From positions 1 to 64,000 of the forward strand of contig NZ_LOCN01000022.1 in assembly GCF_001574435.1 (NCBI RefSeq): DNA of 64,000 nt, in the 5' to 3' direction. The number at the start of each line of letters is the position of its first letter. Positions within the stretch are counted from its first letter, which is position 1. Source of the stretch: Moritella sp. JT01. GTDB lineage: Bacteria; Pseudomonadota; Gammaproteobacteria; Enterobacterales; Moritellaceae. Below the pieces are notes generated by a model, which ran no database searches, was not told the origin of the DNA, and was given only the letters and a program-made list of their open reading frames with translations. Positions 1 to 9,242 of this stretch are shown one piece after another. The translations under genes and the position numbers were made by a program.

Positions 1-47
1 CTCTGCAAGTGCTCACACAGATTGCTTGAATAAATTGTTAAAGAGCA
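1..47 (-). promoter_or_regulatory. rRNA operon leader with boxA antitermination site
   Basis: Read on the minus strand, this is the transcribed leader of an rRNA operon. BoxA, TGCTCTTTAACA, lies at 36-47 and is followed by the usual AATTTATTCAAGCAATCTGT stretch and GTGTGAGCACT. These elements load the Nus antitermination complex in E. coli and Vibrio rrn operons. The mature 16S gene would begin to the left of base 1, so no rRNA is present here. The match to the gammaproteobacterial rrn leader is strong. Which rrn copy this is cannot be told. Confidence 0.9.
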
Positions 48-83
48 TTGACCTTGACGCCTTGCGTCGTAGTCAGGCTGCGT

Positions 84-111
84 ATTCTACGCAAACCAGA
101 TTTGAAGTCAA
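84..111 (-). promoter_or_regulatory. rrn promoter P2 (proximal)
   Basis: On the minus strand, TTGACT (106-111) and TAGAAT (84-89) are separated by 16 bases and followed by a GC-containing discriminator. It lies about 40 bases upstream of boxA, which is where the proximal rRNA promoter P2 is expected. The 16-base spacing is typical of growth-rate-controlled rrn promoters. The hexamers are seen directly. The P2 role is inferred from position. Confidence 0.8.
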
Positions 112-205
112 GCACATATTCATGCTTTATTCAGGACGTTTAGAAAGTAACCGAAGTTATTTTAAACACCTTACCGAACGGCTGTTGCCGTGTCAGTGAG
201 GTCGC

Positions 206-233
206 ATTATAGAGATCTAGACTCACTTGGCAA
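206..233 (-). promoter_or_regulatory. rrn promoter P1 (distal)
   Basis: On the minus strand, TTGCCA (228-233) and a perfect TATAAT (206-211) are 16 bases apart, followed by GCGACC. A GC-rich discriminator of this sort makes rRNA P1 promoters sensitive to ppGpp and DksA in E. coli. It is about 122 bases upstream of the second promoter, matching the tandem P1-P2 layout. The AT-rich sequence further upstream (234-300) could hold an UP element or Fis sites, but I cannot point to a specific one. Confidence 0.82.
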
Positions 234-328
234 GTTTTATATACCGTAATTAACTAGATAGATTGGACTGTACGATAATCATGCATATGACGTGCATTAA
301 GTGTGGGGTAACTGAGTTAGTTCGAAAG

Positions 329-356
329 GAAAAGTGATTATTCATACAATAATCAC
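329..356 (-). terminator. Rho-independent terminator downstream of yheO
   Basis: On the minus strand a 9-base stem (GTGATTATT / AATAATCAC) with a 5-base loop is followed by TTTTCC. It lies 60 bases past the yheO stop and before the rrn P1 promoter, which is read in the same direction. It would keep yheO transcripts out of the rRNA operon. The stem is AT-rich, so strength is uncertain. Confidence 0.65.
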
Positions 357-416
357 CTTCTTAGTTACTTACACATTCATATATCTAGATATAAGCAGCT
401 TAAATAATTAACTTAT

Positions 417-1127
417 TTACAGCTCGGCTTCATCGGACTTGATTTGACGTATATATAAGTACACGGTATGTTTTGAAATATTCAATTTTTCCGCAACCAT
501 ATTAATTGCATCTTTAATATCAAAAATACCTTGTTGGTGAAGTGAGATTACAATGTGCTTATTTTTAGCATTATTGGCAATATCAGTTCGATTGTTAATA
601 TCAGCAATAGTTTCTTCTACAGAACGATCAACCAATTCTTCAACTGTCGTTGCGAAGTTTTCAGAAGACAACTCAGTTTCTCTTGTCTCAGGCGTAGGTA
701 ATAACTCCTGAACAAAATCAATAAACGACGCACCAATATTAATGTTGATACAAATTAAGCCAATTGTTCTTTCTGAACGGTTTTTGATTGCGATCGTCAT
801 CGAACGCATCATTTGACCATCTTTTGTCTGTGTAAAATAAGCTTTAGAACATTGCTTATTTTGTGCTGATATATCTTGTAGCATTTTTAATGCTAAATCA
901 GTGATCGGAGAACCTTCAACACGACCTGTATTAAAACCATTCTCAATTTTAATCACAGAACGGTCTACGCTTTCTAATGAATGTAAGATCACTTCACATT
1001 GCTTACCAAATAAAGTAGCAATACCTTCAATAACACCATCATAAGATCTTAAAATACGGTGATCTTCATCCGTAAATGTATTTGAACTTGTCAATTCATT
1101 CTCAATATTATCTAGTTCAAGTAGCAC
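417..1127 (-). CDS. yheO: YheO-type PAS/HTH transcriptional regulator
   Basis: This is a predicted cytoplasmic DNA-binding regulator of 236 residues, close to E. coli YheO (about 240). Residues ~22-135 form the YheO-type PAS domain (start LRSYDGVIEGIATLFG, then CEVILHSLE). The last ~45 residues form a helix-turn-helix (AINMVAEKLNISKHTVYLYI) of the HTH_22 type. The start codon is GTG, with GAGGG about 7 bases upstream. The ligand and targets of YheO are not established. In E. coli yheO lies beside the tusDCB genes, but here it stands alone between an rrn operon and rsmJ. Family assignment is firm; function is unknown. Confidence 0.88.
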   Translation of the reverse strand: MLLELDNIENELTSSNTFTDEDHRILRSYDGVIEGIATLFGKQCEVILHSLESVDRSVIKIENGFNTGRVEGSPITDLALKMLQDISAQNKQCSKAYFTQTKDGQMMRSMTIAIKNRSERTIGLICININIGASFIDFVQELLPTPETRETELSSENFATTVEELVDRSVEETIADINNRTDIANNAKNKHIVISLHQQGIFDIKDAINMVAEKLNISKHTVYLYIRQIKSDEAEL

Positions 1128-1271
1128 AACTATCCCTCGCCTATAGCTAAGCCCATTTGGGAGGCAACGTTAGCATAGTTAAACATTAAAAACCTTGAAC
1201 CGGATTCCAGATATTATATTAAAATAAAATATCTAACCGATATTAATAACTACACAAATACATTAAGGTAA

Positions 1272-2036
1272 TTACTTCATCGCTTGTTTAACATAAACAT
1301 CAAAGCGATTTTTCTTAGTTTCAATTGCCATGCTCGGTTCAACGTTTGCTATATATTCCGCATAATCAGGACGTTTAACAACAACACGCTTCGTCGCTAC
1401 GCGCATAGCAGGTTCAAACAGACCATCCGCATCTAAATCGGCTCCAACTAAAGATTGAAAAACGCGCATCTCTTTTTTCACCAGTGCCGATTTCTTCTTA
1501 TGTGGATACATAGGGTCAAGATAAACCACATCAGGAGTAATGCCCAAACCTTCTAATTTCGATAGGCTTGATGCAAAGACCAATTTTAGCCTTGTTCCAA
1601 TCCAGCCACCGATCTCTGCATCTTCAACGGCTCTTTTTAAACCATCTTCCAGTAATGCCGCAACAATTGGCGAGCGTTCTAACATAGTGACATGACAACC
1701 TAATGATGCCAGCACAAATGCATCTCGCCCTAACCCTGCCGTGCCATCAACGACAGATGGTGTTACTCCCGACTTTAAGCCCACGGCTTTTGCAATTGCT
1801 TGCCCTTTACCACCACCAAATTTACGACGGTGATTAACAGCTCCACCAGCAAAATCAACATATACAGAACCTAGCTTCGGCTCATCAAGTTTAAATAATT
1901 CAAGTCCCTTATCCGAATATACTAATTGGAATTGAGCATCAGCCACAGGCTCAAGAGAAAAATCCCACTGTTTGGCAAGTCCTGCTATATGTTCAGAAAA
2001 GAGTGAATCTGTTGTGATTATTTGTATGCTGTTCAT
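1272..2036 (-). CDS. rsmJ: 16S rRNA m2G1516 methyltransferase RsmJ
   Basis: RsmJ (formerly YhiQ) is the SAM-dependent enzyme that methylates G1516 of 16S rRNA. At 254 residues the protein matches the family length. It shows the SAM-binding segment [19 protein letters not shown] (residues ~97-115), the acidic end of the next strand (MLERSP) and the catalytic loop [18 protein letters not shown] (~175-192). AGGT lies 4-5 bases before the ATG. In E. coli rsmJ lies directly after prlC. Here a GGDEF/EAL gene is inserted between the two, all on the same strand. Assignment is secure. Confidence 0.95.
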   Translation of the reverse strand: MNSIQIITTDSLFSEHIAGLAKQWDFSLEPVADAQFQLVYSDKGLELFKLDEPKLGSVYVDFAGGAVNHRRKFGGGKGQAIAKAVGLKSGVTPSVVDGTAGLGRDAFVLASLGCHVTMLERSPIVAALLEDGLKRAVEDAEIGGWIGTRLKLVFASSLSKLEGLGITPDVVYLDPMYPHKKKSALVKKEMRVFQSLVGADLDADGLFEPAMRVATKRVVVKRPDYAEYIANVEPSMAIETKKNRFDVYVKQAMK

Positions 2037-2148
2037 GTATACCTGATAAGGTTAGGTGTAATTATTCAAGTTAGATTGCCTATATTAGCAAAAAATACGA
2101 ATACAACCTAAATTCAGTTGATGATTAGAGGAAGATAGAAAGTGTGAA

Positions 2149-5133
2149 TTAAAAAACACTTTCATTTTTAGAGAGAAATTCTAATAGCTCATGCAGTGGT
2201 ATCGGACGGCATAATAAGAAACCCTGTGAGTAATCACATTTTTTCTCTTGTAGGTAATTCAATTGCGCTTTTGTTTCAACGCCCTCAGTAACGACTTTCA
2301 TCCCCAGATTATGGACAATAGTAATAATACCATCGAGTAGTAAATTATCTTGCTGGTTCTCAGGAATATTAATAATGAAACTACGGTCAATTTTAACGAT
2401 ATCAGCAGGCAAGCTGCGTAAATAGTTTAGTGATGAATAACCCGTACCGAAATCATCAATCGCAATTTTAACACCAGCACTTTTTAAAGCATTAATACGT
2501 TGCATATACTGACCGTCCATATCCATCAGTAAACTTTCCGTTATCTCCATGGTCACCGAACTATAAGGTAAGTTATGTGAAGAAATTACTTTGAGCCATT
2601 CTGATACTTGCATGTCTACAGTCTTAAATTCGAGACTAGAACGGTTCACACTCATTTCAATATAAGGATAACCGGCTTCATGCAAAATTTTCAGGTCACA
2701 GCACGCCTGATCTAATACATATTCCCCTAAACCTTGAATGAGACCGCCTTCTTCAGCCAGAGGGATAAACTCCGCTGGTGAGATAAAGCCTCTATCTTGA
2801 TGATTCCAACGAACTAAAGCTTCTACCTTATCAATTTTACCCGTGACATTATCAACTATAGGTTGATAGTACACATCAAGACTGCCACGTTTTATGGCAT
2901 CCGCTAACTCAACAACCGTTTGATGCTTAAGTATCGCGGCATCACTTAACTCTTGCGTAAACGTAACGCATTGATTACGACCTTTACGCTTTGCTTCAAA
3001 TATCGCTTGTTCTGCACTTTGCATTAACGCTTCGACCGATACCCCATCTTCAGGGTACATGGTAATACCGACCGATGCTGTCACATAACGCTGCTGATTT
3101 GAGAGTTGATAAGCTTGCGCAAAAACACCTTGTAACTGTTTAGCATATACTTCGGCTTGACGTTTATTCACCACTTCAGGAATGATAAATGCAAATTCAT
3201 CACCATCAATTCGGGCAAGAAAATCATTTTCTCTACTTCGGTATTTTAATCGCTCTGCAGTCTCTTGCAGTAGGCGATCACCGGCCATAAAATCTTCTGA
3301 ATTATTGACCGATTTAAAGTCATCAATATCAATATAGAGGATCGCAAATTTTTGCCCATGTTTAGCTGATCTATCGATAACTTGACGAATTTCAGCACTA
3401 AAATACTGACGATTAGGCAAACCAGTTAGCGTATCAAAATTAGACTGGCTGATAATCTGTTGATCTGTTTTCTTCTCTTCTGTCACATCAGTAAAAACAG
3501 CAAAGAAATATTTAAGTCTACCACCTTCTTTAATACTCGAAAGCGTCACTTGTTGCGCAAATATCTCACCCGCTCGATTACGGCTCCAGATAACACCTTT
3601 CCACTCATTATTATTTAACAATGCTTCAGAGATGCCATTATAGAAAGCTTCATCATGAACGCCAGAACGCAATAGATCATGTGTATGCCCTATCGCATCT
3701 TCGGCGCTATAGCCTGTGATTACTTCAAAAGCAGGGTTAACATCAATAATCTTTCCATTGGAACCACACAACATAATGCCTTCAGCACTATGTTTATACA
3801 TACTTTCAATAATGGATAGGCGTTGTCTGTTATCTTGCTCTTCGGTGAGATCTTGAATAGTATTAATAAAATATTGAATGTTATTAACGTCATCCTTAAC
3901 TGCCGTGACGGTTAACTTTGTCCATAAGATACTACCGTTACGATGGCGATAACGTGTATTAAGCGTAAAATTATTACGTTTGTTGGCATATATTTCTTGA
4001 TAATATTCTTCAAACTGCTCTATATCTTCATCAAAATATAAATTCAGGCTACTGGTATTCAGTACACCCTTTTCACGTAAACGATGAAAATCTTCCAATT
4101 CATAACCAAACATCTTACATGCTTGCTTATTCACCCATTTAATTTCACGCTTCGCATTTAGTTTGATTAACCCTACTGGCGTTGTCGCTAAAACAGTTTC
4201 AAGAATACGCTCTTGCGCAGATGCCCTTTTTTTCGTTAACTCCTCAGCGGTGATATCTTTACTAATGCAATCTAGGCGATACACCAGGCCTGACTCATTA
4301 ACAATAGGATAAATATCACTTTGAATACGTTTTGAATTGCCCTGTAGTGTCCTAATATTGAAAATACTGCGTATAGATGTCGTTGAATTAGACTCTATAG
4401 CATTTTGAAAGTCACGAAATACAGAAGCTTTATCTGATTTATGTACTAATGCTAACAAAGCCTCTAGTTTATCAATTTGTTCTACATTATCGGTTTCAAT
4501 AATACTGGCGGCAGAATCAGAACATACTAATCTATCCTGTTCCAAAAAGTAGCTCCAACTACTTAAGCGACCTTTGGCTATGTTATCTTCTAGCCACAAT
4601 GTATAAGCACTTAACTCTGCAGGTGGGTCAAAAGTCGTTATAGCGGAAGGCAATGTAACACGTTCTTTAAGCTGAAGTTCTTTTTCTAAAAAGCTAGACA
4701 CTAAGCGGATTAAATTTAACTCAAGCTTATGTTTAGAAAGTTGGCGAGGAAAAAATACGGATAACACACCAATAGGTTGGCCAGATACATCATTTAAACG
4801 GATACCTAAATATGCTTGTGCTTGCCATTTTTGCAGTAATTTTTGGTCAGGGAATCGTAATGCTAAATCTTGCTCATATTCAGCATAACCACGTTGATAA
4901 GCAGCAAAACATGGCATCGATTTAAAATCAATCTCAGCATTGGGAACGAATACCCCCTGCTGTAAACAAGACAACATAGAGAGATCGAAAGACTCGGGGC
5001 AAACAGTCGCAACATAAAGAGTATCAACACGCAGTAATGTGGCTAAATTAGTGAGAAACAAATCCAGATGGTTTGTCGCACATAATGGTGTCGCATCAAT
5101 GTTTATGTCACTAAGCGTGAGTGTATCAATCAT
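2149..5133 (-). CDS. GAF/PAS sensor with GGDEF and EAL domains (c-di-GMP turnover)
   Basis: This 994-residue cytoplasmic signalling protein has no clear membrane segment. In order it carries a GAF-like domain (~10-160), three PAS-type domains (~185-300, 310-435, 440-560), a GGDEF domain (~565-730) and an EAL domain (~740-985). The cyclase signature is DGDEF (643-647) instead of GGDEF, and an RxxD inhibitory site (REND) sits five residues upstream. The EAL domain looks intact: EALVRW (771-776), MEITES, IDDFGTGYSSL and VVTEGVET. It probably degrades c-di-GMP; whether it also makes it is uncertain. The gene sits between prlC and rsmJ, which are adjacent in E. coli. The three PAS domains suggest redox, oxygen or ligand sensing, but no cofactor ligand is obvious. 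Confidence 0.9.
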   Translation of the reverse strand: MIDTLTLSDINIDATPLCATNHLDLFLTNLATLLRVDTLYVATVCPESFDLSMLSCLQQGVFVPNAEIDFKSMPCFAAYQRGYAEYEQDLALRFPDQKLLQKWQAQAYLGIRLNDVSGQPIGVLSVFFPRQLSKHKLELNLIRLVSSFLEKELQLKERVTLPSAITTFDPPAELSAYTLWLEDNIAKGRLSSWSYFLEQDRLVCSDSAASIIETDNVEQIDKLEALLALVHKSDKASVFRDFQNAIESNSTTSIRSIFNIRTLQGNSKRIQSDIYPIVNESGLVYRLDCISKDITAEELTKKRASAQERILETVLATTPVGLIKLNAKREIKWVNKQACKMFGYELEDFHRLREKGVLNTSSLNLYFDEDIEQFEEYYQEIYANKRNNFTLNTRYRHRNGSILWTKLTVTAVKDDVNNIQYFINTIQDLTEEQDNRQRLSIIESMYKHSAEGIMLCGSNGKIIDVNPAFEVITGYSAEDAIGHTHDLLRSGVHDEAFYNGISEALLNNNEWKGVIWSRNRAGEIFAQQVTLSSIKEGGRLKYFFAVFTDVTEEKKTDQQIISQSNFDTLTGLPNRQYFSAEIRQVIDRSAKHGQKFAILYIDIDDFKSVNNSEDFMAGDRLLQETAERLKYRSRENDFLARIDGDEFAFIIPEVVNKRQAEVYAKQLQGVFAQAYQLSNQQRYVTASVGITMYPEDGVSVEALMQSAEQAIFEAKRKGRNQCVTFTQELSDAAILKHQTVVELADAIKRGSLDVYYQPIVDNVTGKIDKVEALVRWNHQDRGFISPAEFIPLAEEGGLIQGLGEYVLDQACCDLKILHEAGYPYIEMSVNRSSLEFKTVDMQVSEWLKVISSHNLPYSSVTMEITESLLMDMDGQYMQRINALKSAGVKIAIDDFGTGYSSLNYLRSLPADIVKIDRSFIINIPENQQDNLLLDGIITIVHNLGMKVVTEGVETKAQLNYLQEKKCDYSQGFLLCRPIPLHELLEFLSKNESVF

Positions 5134-5292
5134 ACATCCTTGTCCAGAAATTCAGTTAGTTTAACTACAGTAGATTGATATCCCTTCAATTATCACCACA
5201 GATTATTTACAACTATGGTAATACCATAGCACTAAAAATAAAGTGGTAAATATCACGCCAAGATAATACACAATTTACCACTATTTTAAAAT

Positions 5293-5331
5293 CAAAACTA
5301 AACGATAACCGCTACAACTCAGCAGTTATCG
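5293..5331 (-). terminator. Terminator downstream of prlC
   Basis: On the minus strand a 10-base stem (CGATAACTGC / GCGGTTATCG, one G-U pair) with a 9-base loop is followed by TTTAGTTTTGATTTT. It starts 17 bases past the prlC stop. The rest of 5134-5292, before the GGDEF/EAL gene, is AT-rich and shows no gene. Confidence 0.65.
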
Positions 5332-5347
5332 CCAGTTATCCATTGTA

Positions 5348-7387
5348 TTAATTAATTCCTGAATGATTTAATAACGCATATGTACTCGGTTTACGCCCAC
5401 GGAACTGCACAAATAATGACATTGGCGTATCACTACCCCCACGTTCAAGCACACAATTCATAAAGTCACGACCCGTTTCGGCATTAAAAATACCTTCTTC
5501 TTCAAAACGTGAAAAGGCGTCAGCGGATAATACCTCAGCCCATTTATAGCTGTAATAACCCGCCGCGTAACCACCAGCAAAAATATGCGAAAAACCATTT
5601 TGGAAACGATTAAATTCTGGCGCCGGTAATACAGATACTTTTTCTCTTACCGAGTTTAATACCGATTGAATATTTGAACCTTGCGCAGGGTTATATTCCA
5701 TGTGCATGCGAAAGTCGAATAAACCAAACTCAATTTGACGTAACATGCCCATCGCAGAATTAAAATTCTTAGCGGCTAATAGCTTATCTAACATAGCTTG
5801 TGGTAGAGGCTCATCTGTTTCATGATGACCCGAGATAAACGCAAGCGCCTCTTCTTGCCAACACCAGTTTTCCATAAACTGACTTGGTAGTTCTACCGCG
5901 TCCCAAGGTACACCATTAATACCTGATACAGCCGCCGGGATTACTTTTGTTAGCATGTGATGCAAACCATGACCAAACTCATGGAATAAAGTAGTCACTT
6001 CGTTATGGGTAAATAGCGCAGGTTTATCACCAATCGGTTTATTAAAGTTACACGTTAAGTAAGCAACTGGCTTTTGCAGTTCACCATCTGCTTTGATACG
6101 GTGCGTTAAGCAATCGTTCATCCAAGCCCCGCCGCGTTTATGTTCACGTGCATACAGATCAAGATAGAAACTACCGCGCAACTCGCCCTCGTCATCAAAG
6201 ATCTCAAAGAAACGCACATCTTTATGCCAAGACTCTACGCCAAGCTCTTCGATAATATTTAGGCCAAATAAACGCTTAACCACTTCGAACATGCCTTTGA
6301 CAACGCGATCTTCAGGGAAGTATGGACGTAGCTCTTCATCAGAAATGGTGTATTTAGCTTGTTTTAATTTTTCAGCATAAAATGTTAGATCCCAGGCTTC
6401 TAGCGCTTGTGCCATAAAGTTATCTTTGGCGAATGCTTGAATTTCTGCTAATTCAACTTCTGCTTGTGAAACTGATTTATCGGCAAGGTCAGTTAAAAAT
6501 TCTATCACTTGGGCTGGTGTTTCTGCCATTTTGGTGGCGAGTGACTTTTCTGCAAAATGTGCAAAACCAAGTAATTCAGCAAGTTCATGACGCAGTGCAA
6601 TAATTTCATTCATTATCGCCGAGTTATCCCACTTTCCTGCATTTGGACCTACATCTGATGCTCGAGTACAGAATGCTTCGTACACTTCACGACGTAACTC
6701 TCTATTCTCAGAATACATCATCACGGGTAAATAACTTGGGAAGTCTAAAGTAAATAGATAACCTGTTAATGATTTACTTTCTGCTGCTGCTTTGGCTGCT
6801 GCTTTCGCTGATTCAGGCAAGCCAATAAGTAATGCTTCGTCAGTAATCTCTTTCTGCCAACCTAAAGTAGCATCCATAACATTGTTACTAAATGTTGATG
6901 TCAGTTGTGATAAACGTTTAGTGATCTCACCATAACGCTGTTTATCATCATCTTGTAAATCAATACCTGACAATCTAAAATCACGTAAGGCATTGGTGAT
7001 CACTTTTTGCTGTGCTGTCGATAATGTTGCAAACTCACTACCGTCATGTAAACGCTGATACGCTAAAAACAAAGCTTGATTCTGACCAACCTTGGTCTGG
7101 TACTCTGACAGTAAAGGTAAACAAGCATCATGGGCTTCACGTAATTCATCACAGCTCACCACTGCATTTAAGTGGCCAATAGGCGACCAAACACGTCCTA
7201 ACCGATCATCACTTTCTTCTAAAGGCGCAACCAAATTAGCCCAAGTGACAGTATCTTCATTCGCTAATACGTTAGCAATAACCGCTTCACAATCAGCAAT
7301 TGCTTGCGTTACAGCAGGCACTATGTGCTCGGGTTTAATACTCGCGAACGGGGGTAAACCTGTCATAGTCAAAAGTGGGTTAGTCAT
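5348..7387 (-). CDS. prlC: Oligopeptidase A (M3 zinc metallopeptidase)
   Basis: This cytoplasmic M3-family oligopeptidase degrades short peptides, including cleaved signal peptides and products of ATP-dependent proteases. At 679 residues it matches E. coli OpdA/PrlC (680). The zinc site HEFGH is at residues 469-473, within TLFHEFGHGLHHML, followed by ELPSQFMENW carrying the third ligand Glu. The start MTNPLLTMTGLPPF resembles E. coli OpdA. The E. coli gene is heat-shock induced, but I see no clear sigma-32 promoter here. It is divergent from gor across about 250 bases, echoing the E. coli neighbourhood. Confidence 0.96.
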   Translation of the reverse strand: MTNPLLTMTGLPPFASIKPEHIVPAVTQAIADCEAVIANVLANEDTVTWANLVAPLEESDDRLGRVWSPIGHLNAVVSCDELREAHDACLPLLSEYQTKVGQNQALFLAYQRLHDGSEFATLSTAQQKVITNALRDFRLSGIDLQDDDKQRYGEITKRLSQLTSTFSNNVMDATLGWQKEITDEALLIGLPESAKAAAKAAAESKSLTGYLFTLDFPSYLPVMMYSENRELRREVYEAFCTRASDVGPNAGKWDNSAIMNEIIALRHELAELLGFAHFAEKSLATKMAETPAQVIEFLTDLADKSVSQAEVELAEIQAFAKDNFMAQALEAWDLTFYAEKLKQAKYTISDEELRPYFPEDRVVKGMFEVVKRLFGLNIIEELGVESWHKDVRFFEIFDDEGELRGSFYLDLYAREHKRGGAWMNDCLTHRIKADGELQKPVAYLTCNFNKPIGDKPALFTHNEVTTLFHEFGHGLHHMLTKVIPAAVSGINGVPWDAVELPSQFMENWCWQEEALAFISGHHETDEPLPQAMLDKLLAAKNFNSAMGMLRQIEFGLFDFRMHMEYNPAQGSNIQSVLNSVREKVSVLPAPEFNRFQNGFSHIFAGGYAAGYYSYKWAEVLSADAFSRFEEEGIFNAETGRDFMNCVLERGGSDTPMSLFVQFRGRKPSTYALLNHSGIN

Positions 7388-7593
7388 AGAGTAATCCTAT
7401 TTATAATGATATTAATTAGTTAATGCGGCTATAAAATGATAATTTCAAGTATAGTGAGTAAATATCGAGAAACGCTCAACGCGTAAAATTTAGCATCGAT
7501 AGGTAAAAGTAATGACCGTGAATGGCTTTACCTACTAATAATATCTCTCAATTCAGTTTAAACTGTGTAATTAACTTTATAACAAAACAAGGT

Positions 7594-7622
7594 GATGAAC
7601 TTAGTCATATAATAAGTTCATC
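7594..7622 (+). other. Inverted repeat in the gor leader
   Basis: A perfect 10-base inverted repeat (GATGAACTTA / TAAGTTCATC) encloses a 9-base spacer and ends 24 bases before the gor start codon. In RNA it would form a stable hairpin just ahead of the ribosome binding site (AAGGAC). In DNA it could be an operator. No T-run follows, so it is not a standard terminator. The role is not known. Confidence 0.5.
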
Positions 7623-7646
7623 TTCTCAATTAAGGACTATAAGAAT

Positions 7647-9002
7647 ATGTCACAACATTTTGATTATATTGCCATTGGTGGTGGTAGCGGCGGTATTGCA
7701 TCTGCAAACAGAGCTGCAATGCACGGTAAAAAAGTGGCCATCATCGAAGCAAATGCGCTAGGTGGTACTTGTGTTAATGTTGGTTGCGTACCGAAAAAAG
7801 TGATGTGGCATGGCGCACAAATCGCCGAAGCTATGCACCTTTATGCAAAAGACTATGGCTTTGATGTTGAAAATAAGGGCCTTGATTGGGGTAAGTTAGT
7901 TGCGGCACGTGAAGCGTATATAGGCCGTATTCACACCTCTTATGACAATGTACTGGGTAATAATAAGGTTACCGTGATAAAAGGTTTTGCAACCTTCGTA
8001 GACAAAAACACAGTAAGCGTAAACGGTGAAACGTACACCGCCGATCATATCCTGATTGCAACGGGTGGCGCACCAACAATTCCGAATGTACCTGGCGCTG
8101 AGCACGGTATTGATTCAAATGGTTTCTTTGAGTTAACAGTACAACCAAAACGCGTTGCAGTTATCGGTGCCGGTTATATTGCGGTTGAACTAGCAGGTGT
8201 ATTACACGGTCTTGGTAGCGAAACACATTTATTTGTCCGTAAAGAATCTCCACTGCGTAGCTTTGATCCAATTTTGATTGATACGCTGGTTGATGTAATG
8301 AATACCACAGGTCCAAAATTACATACCAATTCAGTACCAAAAGAAGTAGTGAAAGAAGCAGATGGCTCTATCACCTTACATCTTGAGAATGGCGAATCAC
8401 AAAATGTTGATACCCTCATTTGGGCTATCGGTCGTCATCCTTCAACAGACAAGATCAACCTTGCAGCAACGGGCGTTGAAACCAATGACCGTGGCTACAT
8501 CAAAGTAGATGAATACCAAAACACCAATGTTGATGGTATCTACTGTGTGGGTGATATTATGGAAGGTGGTGTTGAGCTAACACCTGTCGCAGTTAAAGCG
8601 GGTCGTCAATTATCTGAACGCCTATTCAACGGTAAAACAACGGCGAAAATGGATTACAACCTGATCCCTACTGTTGTATTTAGCCACCCTCCGATTGGTA
8701 CTATCGGTCTAACAGAAGCAGAAGCTATTGCACAATACGGCGAAGAAAACGTAAAAGTATACCAATCTGGCTTTACTGCTATGTATACCGCAATCACTTC
8801 AAACCGTCAGCCTTGTAAAATGAAATTGGTTTGTGCGGGTGAAGAAGAAACCGTTGTAGGTCTACACGGCATTGGCTTTGCTGCTGACGAAATGATCCAA
8901 GGTTTTGGTGTCGCGATGAAGATGGGCGCAACCAAAGCGGATTTCGATAGCGTTGTTGCTATCCATCCAACTGGCTCAGAAGAGTTCGTTACCATGCGCT
9001 AG
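7647..9002 (+). CDS. gor: Glutathione-disulfide reductase
   Basis: This FAD- and NADPH-dependent homodimer reduces oxidised glutathione in the cytoplasm. At 451 residues it matches E. coli Gor (450). Residues 8-16 give the FAD fingerprint IAIGGGSGG. The redox-active disulfide is C42/C47 in [13 protein letters not shown]. The NADPH-binding [13 protein letters not shown] is in the middle, and HPTGSEEF near the C-terminus carries the catalytic His of the partner subunit. AAGGAC precedes the ATG. Divergent from prlC, it is probably controlled from its own promoter in the 7395-7646 gap, which also holds an inverted repeat. Confidence 0.97.
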   Translation: MSQHFDYIAIGGGSGGIASANRAAMHGKKVAIIEANALGGTCVNVGCVPKKVMWHGAQIAEAMHLYAKDYGFDVENKGLDWGKLVAAREAYIGRIHTSYDNVLGNNKVTVIKGFATFVDKNTVSVNGETYTADHILIATGGAPTIPNVPGAEHGIDSNGFFELTVQPKRVAVIGAGYIAVELAGVLHGLGSETHLFVRKESPLRSFDPILIDTLVDVMNTTGPKLHTNSVPKEVVKEADGSITLHLENGESQNVDTLIWAIGRHPSTDKINLAATGVETNDRGYIKVDEYQNTNVDGIYCVGDIMEGGVELTPVAVKAGRQLSERLFNGKTTAKMDYNLIPTVVFSHPPIGTIGLTEAEAIAQYGEENVKVYQSGFTAMYTAITSNRQPCKMKLVCAGEEETVVGLHGIGFAADEMIQGFGVAMKMGATKADFDSVVAIHPTGSEEFVTMR

Positions 9003-9007
9003 ATCTA

Positions 9008-9042
9008 GCGCATATTCTGGTGTGTATATAGTTGATATGCGC
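9008..9042 (+). terminator. Possible hairpin terminator after gor
   Basis: An 8-base stem (GCGCATAT / ATATGCGC) with a 19-base loop begins five bases past the gor stop and is followed after a few bases by CTTTTCC. The loop is long and the T-run short, so this is a weak call. The rest of 9043-9242 shows no gene. Confidence 0.35.
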
Positions 9043-9242
9043 ACCAACTTTTCCACTTTCATTTCAATAATATTCCCATCTCGCTATAGAGATCACGAAA
9101 CGACGCCTTCCTTGTTAAATACGCACACAAAATACTTAACATTCAGTTAACAAGCCGATATATTATTCATACGTTAGCATTAGCCACTTAACCATACTTC
9201 GCAGGCTCACCACTTTCTCACCATATTGATAAGGATATTTTT

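Noticed and set aside
1-47. Start of a 16S rRNA gene
   Set aside because: Only the leader with boxA is inside the window. The mature 16S 5' end lies beyond base 1.
7522-7761. 79-codon plus-strand frame overlapping the gor start
   Set aside because: It overlaps gor in another frame by 115 bases, has no good ribosome site, and looks like random intergenic sequence.
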